Both the position numbers and the translations under genes were made by a program. A DNA stretch of 9,278 nt from contig WJKD01000281.1 of NCBI GenBank assembly GCA_014729315.1, positions 1 through 9,278 on the forward strand. The letters run 5' to 3'. This document shows positions 7,172 to 9,278 of the stretch, one piece after another. Source of the stretch: Promethearchaeota archaeon (GTDB lineage Archaea > Asgardarchaeota > Lokiarchaeia > Sigynarchaeales > SOKP01). Each line of letters begins with the position of its first letter. Positions within the stretch are counted from its first letter, which is position 1. The notes beneath the pieces were generated by a model. It ran no database searches, was not told the DNA's origin, and saw only the letters and a program-made list of their open reading frames with translations.

Positions 7172-7194
7172 TATTTAGAAATATTTTCTAAATA
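7172..7194. promoter_or_regulatory. 23-base palindrome, candidate operator
   Basis: The arms TATTTAGAAA and TTTCTAAATA are exact reverse complements around a 3-base centre. The size and spacing suit a dimeric helix-turn-helix repressor, and the site lies upstream of the leftward promoter candidates and between the two divergent genes. No known regulator consensus is recognised, and AT-rich DNA yields palindromes by chance. Confidence 0.35.
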
Positions 7195-7430
7195 CAATCG
7201 TTAAAAGTTGTTTATGAGATAATGATTAAAAATTGGAAAATCTGGTTTTTTCCTTTTAATTTAATTATATTTAACAAATATTCCCATTGATTTAGCAATG
7301 TCTTTGATTAATTCTAATAAAAACAATTTTTTTATATTAGTCTGATTTATTCTAACTATACTATTTAATTTAGATAGAACAAAGGTAGCAATAATAGAGA
7401 TGAAAGAGAATGAAAACGCCCAATCTTAAA

Positions 7431-7436
7431 GGTGAT
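7431..7436 (+). promoter_or_regulatory. Shine-Dalgarno GGTGAT of cdhB, marking GTG 7441 as start
   Basis: GGTGAT is a perfect six-base match to the archaeal 16S rRNA tail and is followed, after four bases, by GTG at 7441. This is the same layout as at alba. ATG 7515, the first ATG of the long cdhB frame, has no such site. The ribosome is therefore set to start at 7441, in a frame that is open for only ten codons unless the RNA is spliced. Confidence 0.75.
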
Positions 7437-7440
7437 TCTC

Positions 7441-8009
7441 GTGGCTAGGCCCTACCAAAAAGCTAATAAATAAAAAAGCATTTCGCTTTTATTTAGTAAA
7501 TTCCTGGGCCAGAAATGGGAACCACCGTTTACGATCCGAAAGTGATGGCTAACCTTTTGAAAAGTCCAAAACGAAAGGTCTTAGTCATTGGAAGCGAATC
7601 GTTAAGCAAAAATTTTACTTTTAATGGAAAAACAGCTGCTGATTATTTCGTGGAAATCGCTCAAAAGCTAGACTGCCCTGTGGTATCTACAGGTCATACC
7701 TTTAAATTTTTAAAAGACAAAATACCCGAGGATAAATTAACTGATATGTCCTTGATTAACATCACGGGGAGATTAGTCGATAAGAATTGGAAGGGTCTAG
7801 ATGGAGAAGGCCAGTATGAGATGGCAATTTTTGGCGGACATCAAGTATTCTATGTCTCGCAAACTCTAAGTCGAATTAAGAACTTCTCGAATTGGGTTCG
7901 AACTGTAGAACTTGATAAATACGCGCATCCGAATGCTCGTTTTAGTTTGCCAAACTTTAGCATGAAAGAATGGGAAGAATTCCTTCAAAATGTTATTGAA
8001 AATTTATAA
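7441..8009 (+). CDS. cdhB: CODH/ACS complex epsilon subunit CdhB, split by a 32-nt intervening sequence
   Basis: CdhB is the small epsilon subunit bound to the CO dehydrogenase alpha subunit in the archaeal acetyl-CoA decarbonylase/synthase complex; its role is thought to be structural or in electron transfer. I read it as exons 7441-7467 and 7500-8009, 178 residues. Exon 1 gives MARPYQKAN and exon 2 starts IPGPEMGTTVYDPKV. Family marks are KRKVLVIGSE (33-42), the strand-turn typical of its nucleotide-binding-like fold, CPVVSTGH near residue 70, WKGLDGEGQYEMAIFGG near 107-123, and FYVSQTLSRIKNFS in the second half. Methanosarcina CdhB has the comparable WPGLDGNGNYDM and INQVLSAAKNFS. Without splicing, the start at GTG 7441 yields only ten codons, and the long frame would have to start at ATG 7515 (164 residues), which lacks a ribosome-binding site. 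cdhC follows 47 bases downstream. No cdhA gene precedes it. Confidence 0.88.
7468..7499 (+). other. Candidate bulge-helix-bulge (archaeal splicing endonuclease) intron in cdhB mRNA
   Basis: This 32-base segment contains an in-frame TAA (7471-7473) and shifts the frame; excising it joins AAT to ATT and restores CdhB. The RNA can form a canonical BHB. The central helix is GCUA 7462-7465 with UAGU 7494-7497 (one G-U pair). The 5' bulge is A7466 U7467 ^ A7468 and the 3' bulge A7498 A7499 ^ A7500. The outer helix begins A7461-U7501, A7460-U7502. The intron helix is 7469-7475 with 7487-7493, then, after two bulged As, G7478-C7486 and C7479-G7485, closing an AUUUC loop. Cutting between bulge bases 2 and 3 gives exactly 7468-7499. 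GGCCC 7448-7452 and GGGCC 7506-7510 in the exons can pair outside it. A competing, more continuous hairpin register (7464-7471 with 7491-7498, one mismatch) also exists, so the fold is not proven. Confidence 0.65.
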
Positions 8010-8040
8010 AATTGTATTAAATTACTAAAAATTAAAAATA

Positions 8041-8047
8041 AAAGGAG
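8041..8047 (+). promoter_or_regulatory. Shine-Dalgarno AAAGGAG of cdhC
   Basis: GGAG (8044-8047) lies nine bases before ATG 8057 and uses the 5' half of the GGAGGTGAT consensus, unlike the alba and cdhB sites. It fixes the cdhC start. The 47-base gap after cdhB has no terminator, so the two genes are probably one transcript. Confidence 0.65.
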
Positions 8048-8056
8048 AATTGAGAT

Positions 8057-9278
8057 ATGAGTTTTAGTGATTTACCATTTGATGTAGGACCAGTATACGA
8101 AGGAGAGCGCATTCGAGCTAAACAGATGTATGTTGAATTAGGCGGTCCAAAGATCGATAAGCATTTTGAACTCGTTCGCGTAAAACCAGAGAAAGAAATT
8201 GAAGATGGTAAGGTAATTCTAAAGGGACCAAATCTGACGGATATGAAAAAAGGTGAGAGATATCCAATCGGTATTTTTGTTGAAGTAGGAGGGTCAGAAT
8301 TAGAAGAAGATTTAGAGGCAGTATTTGAAAGAAGAGTTCACGAATTTTGTAATTTTATAAATGGAGTGATGCACTTAAATCAAAGATATACCAACTGGAT
8401 GAGAGTGTCTACGCAGGCTTACGAAAAAGGTTTAAATGATTTAAAAATGATAGGAACCGTATTAATCCGACTCTTTAAAGCTGAATTACCCATTATTAAA
8501 AAAGCACAAGTTACCTTATACACTGATCCGAAGGAAATCGAAAAGCCCTACGAAATGGCGATGGATGTATACAATAAACGAGATGAACGAGCTCGAGGCT
8601 TACACGATTCTGATGTAGATATGTTTTACGGATGTGTTTTATGCCAATCGTTCGCACCAACTCATGTATGTTGTATCACACCAGATAGAACTTCGTTATG
8701 CGGTTCAATTAATTGGTTTGACGCCCGCGCGGCTGCAAAGGTAGATCCGAAAGGGCCTATTTTTGAAGTACCTCCTGGTGAATGTAAAGACGATTTTGCC
8801 GGTGAGTATGTAGGAATCAACGATATGATGAAGAAACGTTCGCTTGGTGAAATCGACCGTGTGTATCTTTATTCCGGTATGGAATTTCCACATACTTCTT
8901 GTGGTTGCTTTGAAGCTATCGACTTCTTCATACCCGAGATAGGCGCCCATGGAATTGTTGATAGAAGTTTTGACGGTGTTGCGATTAATGGATTACCATT
9001 TTCAGCAATGGCGAACCAAACTGGTGGTGGAAAACAGATGCCAGGTTTCAATGGTATCAGCATACAATATATTATCTCTCCCAAATACCAACAATACGAT
9101 GGGGGAATTGAGACTATTGTATGGATGAACAATGAAGTTAAAGATCGGGTTTCTGAATTTCTTCCCAAGGACTTAGTCGACAAGATCGCCACTCAAGACG
9201 ATGTGAGCGACATAAACGAGTTGAAGGAGTGGGTAAAGAAGGTTAACCACCCCATAACTGAGACGGAAGATTACAAAC
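8057..9278 (+). CDS. cdhC: Acetyl-CoA synthase beta subunit CdhC of the archaeal CODH/ACS complex (3' end beyond window)
   Basis: CdhC carries the nickel-iron-sulfur A-cluster that joins a methyl group, CO and coenzyme A into acetyl-CoA, or runs the reverse cleavage, in the Wood-Ljungdahl pathway. The first 407 codons are present; archaeal CdhC proteins have about 460-470, so only a C-terminal tail is missing. A-cluster ligands are all visible: Cys193 and Cys196 in YGCVLCQSFAP, and Cys282 and Cys284 in HTSCGCFEA. Other conserved blocks are YEGERIR (14-20), YVELGGPK (25-32), MHLNQRYTNWMRVS (105-118), PDRTSLCGSINWFDARAAAK (209-228) and NQTGGGKQMPGF (320-331). It starts directly with the A-cluster module and so has the archaeal form, without the N-terminal CODH-binding domain of bacterial AcsB. 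It follows cdhB as in other archaeal clusters. Confidence 0.95.
   Translation, partial: MSFSDLPFDVGPVYEGERIRAKQMYVELGGPKIDKHFELVRVKPEKEIEDGKVILKGPNLTDMKKGERYPIGIFVEVGGSELEEDLEAVFERRVHEFCNFINGVMHLNQRYTNWMRVSTQAYEKGLNDLKMIGTVLIRLFKAELPIIKKAQVTLYTDPKEIEKPYEMAMDVYNKRDERARGLHDSDVDMFYGCVLCQSFAPTHVCCITPDRTSLCGSINWFDARAAAKVDPKGPIFEVPPGECKDDFAGEYVGINDMMKKRSLGEIDRVYLYSGMEFPHTSCGCFEAIDFFIPEIGAHGIVDRSFDGVAINGLPFSAMANQTGGGKQMPGFNGISIQYIISPKYQQYDGGIETIVWMNNEVKDRVSEFLPKDLVDKIATQDDVSDINELKEWVKKVNHPITETEDYK

Larger units (their letters stand above)
7079..7440. promoter_or_regulatory. Divergent control region between the CooT-like gene and cdhB
   Basis: This 362-base AT-rich stretch has no convincing protein gene. 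Leftward TATA candidates at 7128-7139 and 7148-7158 would serve the CooT-like gene. Rightward candidates for cdhB are TTTTTTATATT (7328-7337) and TACTATTTAATTTA (7359-7372), giving a leader of about 50-80 nt. A near-perfect palindrome sits at 7172-7194. A small hairpin GGAAAA/TTTTCC (7235-7240 with 7248-7253) has no clear role. A nine-codon open frame from ATG 7400 to TAA 7427 ends just before the cdhB ribosome-binding site. Confidence 0.45.

Noticed and set aside
7400..7429. Nine-codon open frame MKENENAQS before cdhB
   Set aside because: The start has no well-spaced ribosome-binding site, and short frames of this size are common by chance; its end next to the cdhB Shine-Dalgarno sequence is probably coincidental.
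7468..7499. Sequencing or assembly error at the start of cdhB
   Set aside because: A single-base error cannot explain it, since 32 structured bases containing a stop would have to be spurious, and their borders match BHB cut rules.
7468..7501. Ribosome bypassing (hopping) over the cdhB insertion
   Set aside because: The takeoff AAA at 7468 followed by TAA resembles a hop site, but the matching AAA at 7498 and AAT at 7499 both land in wrong frames. No identical takeoff and landing codons give the CdhB frame.
7467..7501. 30-base excision between the two TAAAT direct repeats, or between symmetric UAA bulges in another BHB register
   Set aside because: A 30-base removal keeps the wrong frame, which runs to a TGA within about 15 codons; only a 32-base removal restores CdhB.
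7515..7517. ATG 7515 as the true cdhB start
   Set aside because: It has no ribosome-binding site, the frame is already open with IPGPE before it, and a perfect GGTGAT-GTG start lies 74 bases upstream encoding a fitting N-terminus. It remains the fallback if splicing is disproved.
8705..9192. Two minus-strand open frames inside cdhC
   Set aside because: They are antisense to strongly conserved CdhC sequence, overlap each other, and match no recognisable family.
1..9278. tRNA or rRNA genes, CRISPR arrays, insertion sequences
   Set aside because: No cloverleaf, rRNA-like block, regularly spaced repeats, transposase gene or terminal inverted repeats were seen.

Overview
This AT-rich window looks archaeal. 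It encodes an Alba chromatin protein and the archaeal-type epsilon and beta subunits (CdhB, CdhC) of the CO dehydrogenase/acetyl-CoA synthase (CODH/ACS) complex. Translation starts use a GGTGAT-type Shine-Dalgarno sequence, promoters are TATA-like, and genes end in long oligo-T tracts. Low GC, Wood-Ljungdahl genes and several crotonase paralogues together would suit an Asgard (Lokiarchaeia-like) archaeon. That placement is an inference; the sequence holds no rRNA or other strong phylogenetic marker.

Layout, left to right. Positions 1-982 (minus) hold the 5' part of an N6-adenine DNA methylase of the type I restriction-modification HsdM kind, cut by the window edge. Positions 1272-6155 (plus) hold an alternating set: GPH/MelB-like transporter, crotonase, GPH/MelB-like transporter, crotonase. 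The two transporters align without a gap at exactly 464 residues each, so this reads as a duplicated transporter-plus-crotonase module. The two crotonases have diverged at the catalytic positions. Positions 6421-6705 (plus) encode Alba. Convergent to it, 6779-7078 (minus) encodes a small CooT-family protein, likely a nickel chaperone, with a C-terminal extension. A 362-base divergent intergenic region with a 23-base palindrome separates it from cdhB-cdhC (7441 to the window end, plus).

The most striking feature is at the start of cdhB. A strong Shine-Dalgarno sequence leads into GTG at 7441, but that frame hits TAA after ten codons. The rest of CdhB is in another frame that opens only at 7500. 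Removing 32 bases (7468-7499) joins the two frames and restores an N-terminus reading MARPYQKAN-IPGPE-MGTT. The RNA around this segment can fold into a bulge-helix-bulge (BHB), the substrate of the archaeal tRNA-splicing endonuclease: a 4-bp central helix, two 3-nt bulges and a hairpin intron. The canonical cut points fall exactly on the frame-restoring borders. I therefore propose a 32-nt BHB intron in the cdhB mRNA.

Functionally, the right end is a nickel/CODH-ACS locus: the CooT-like protein could supply nickel, CdhB belongs to the CODH component and CdhC carries the nickel A-cluster that makes acetyl-CoA. The left and middle parts look like accessory transport and acyl-CoA metabolism whose substrate cannot be read from the sequence.
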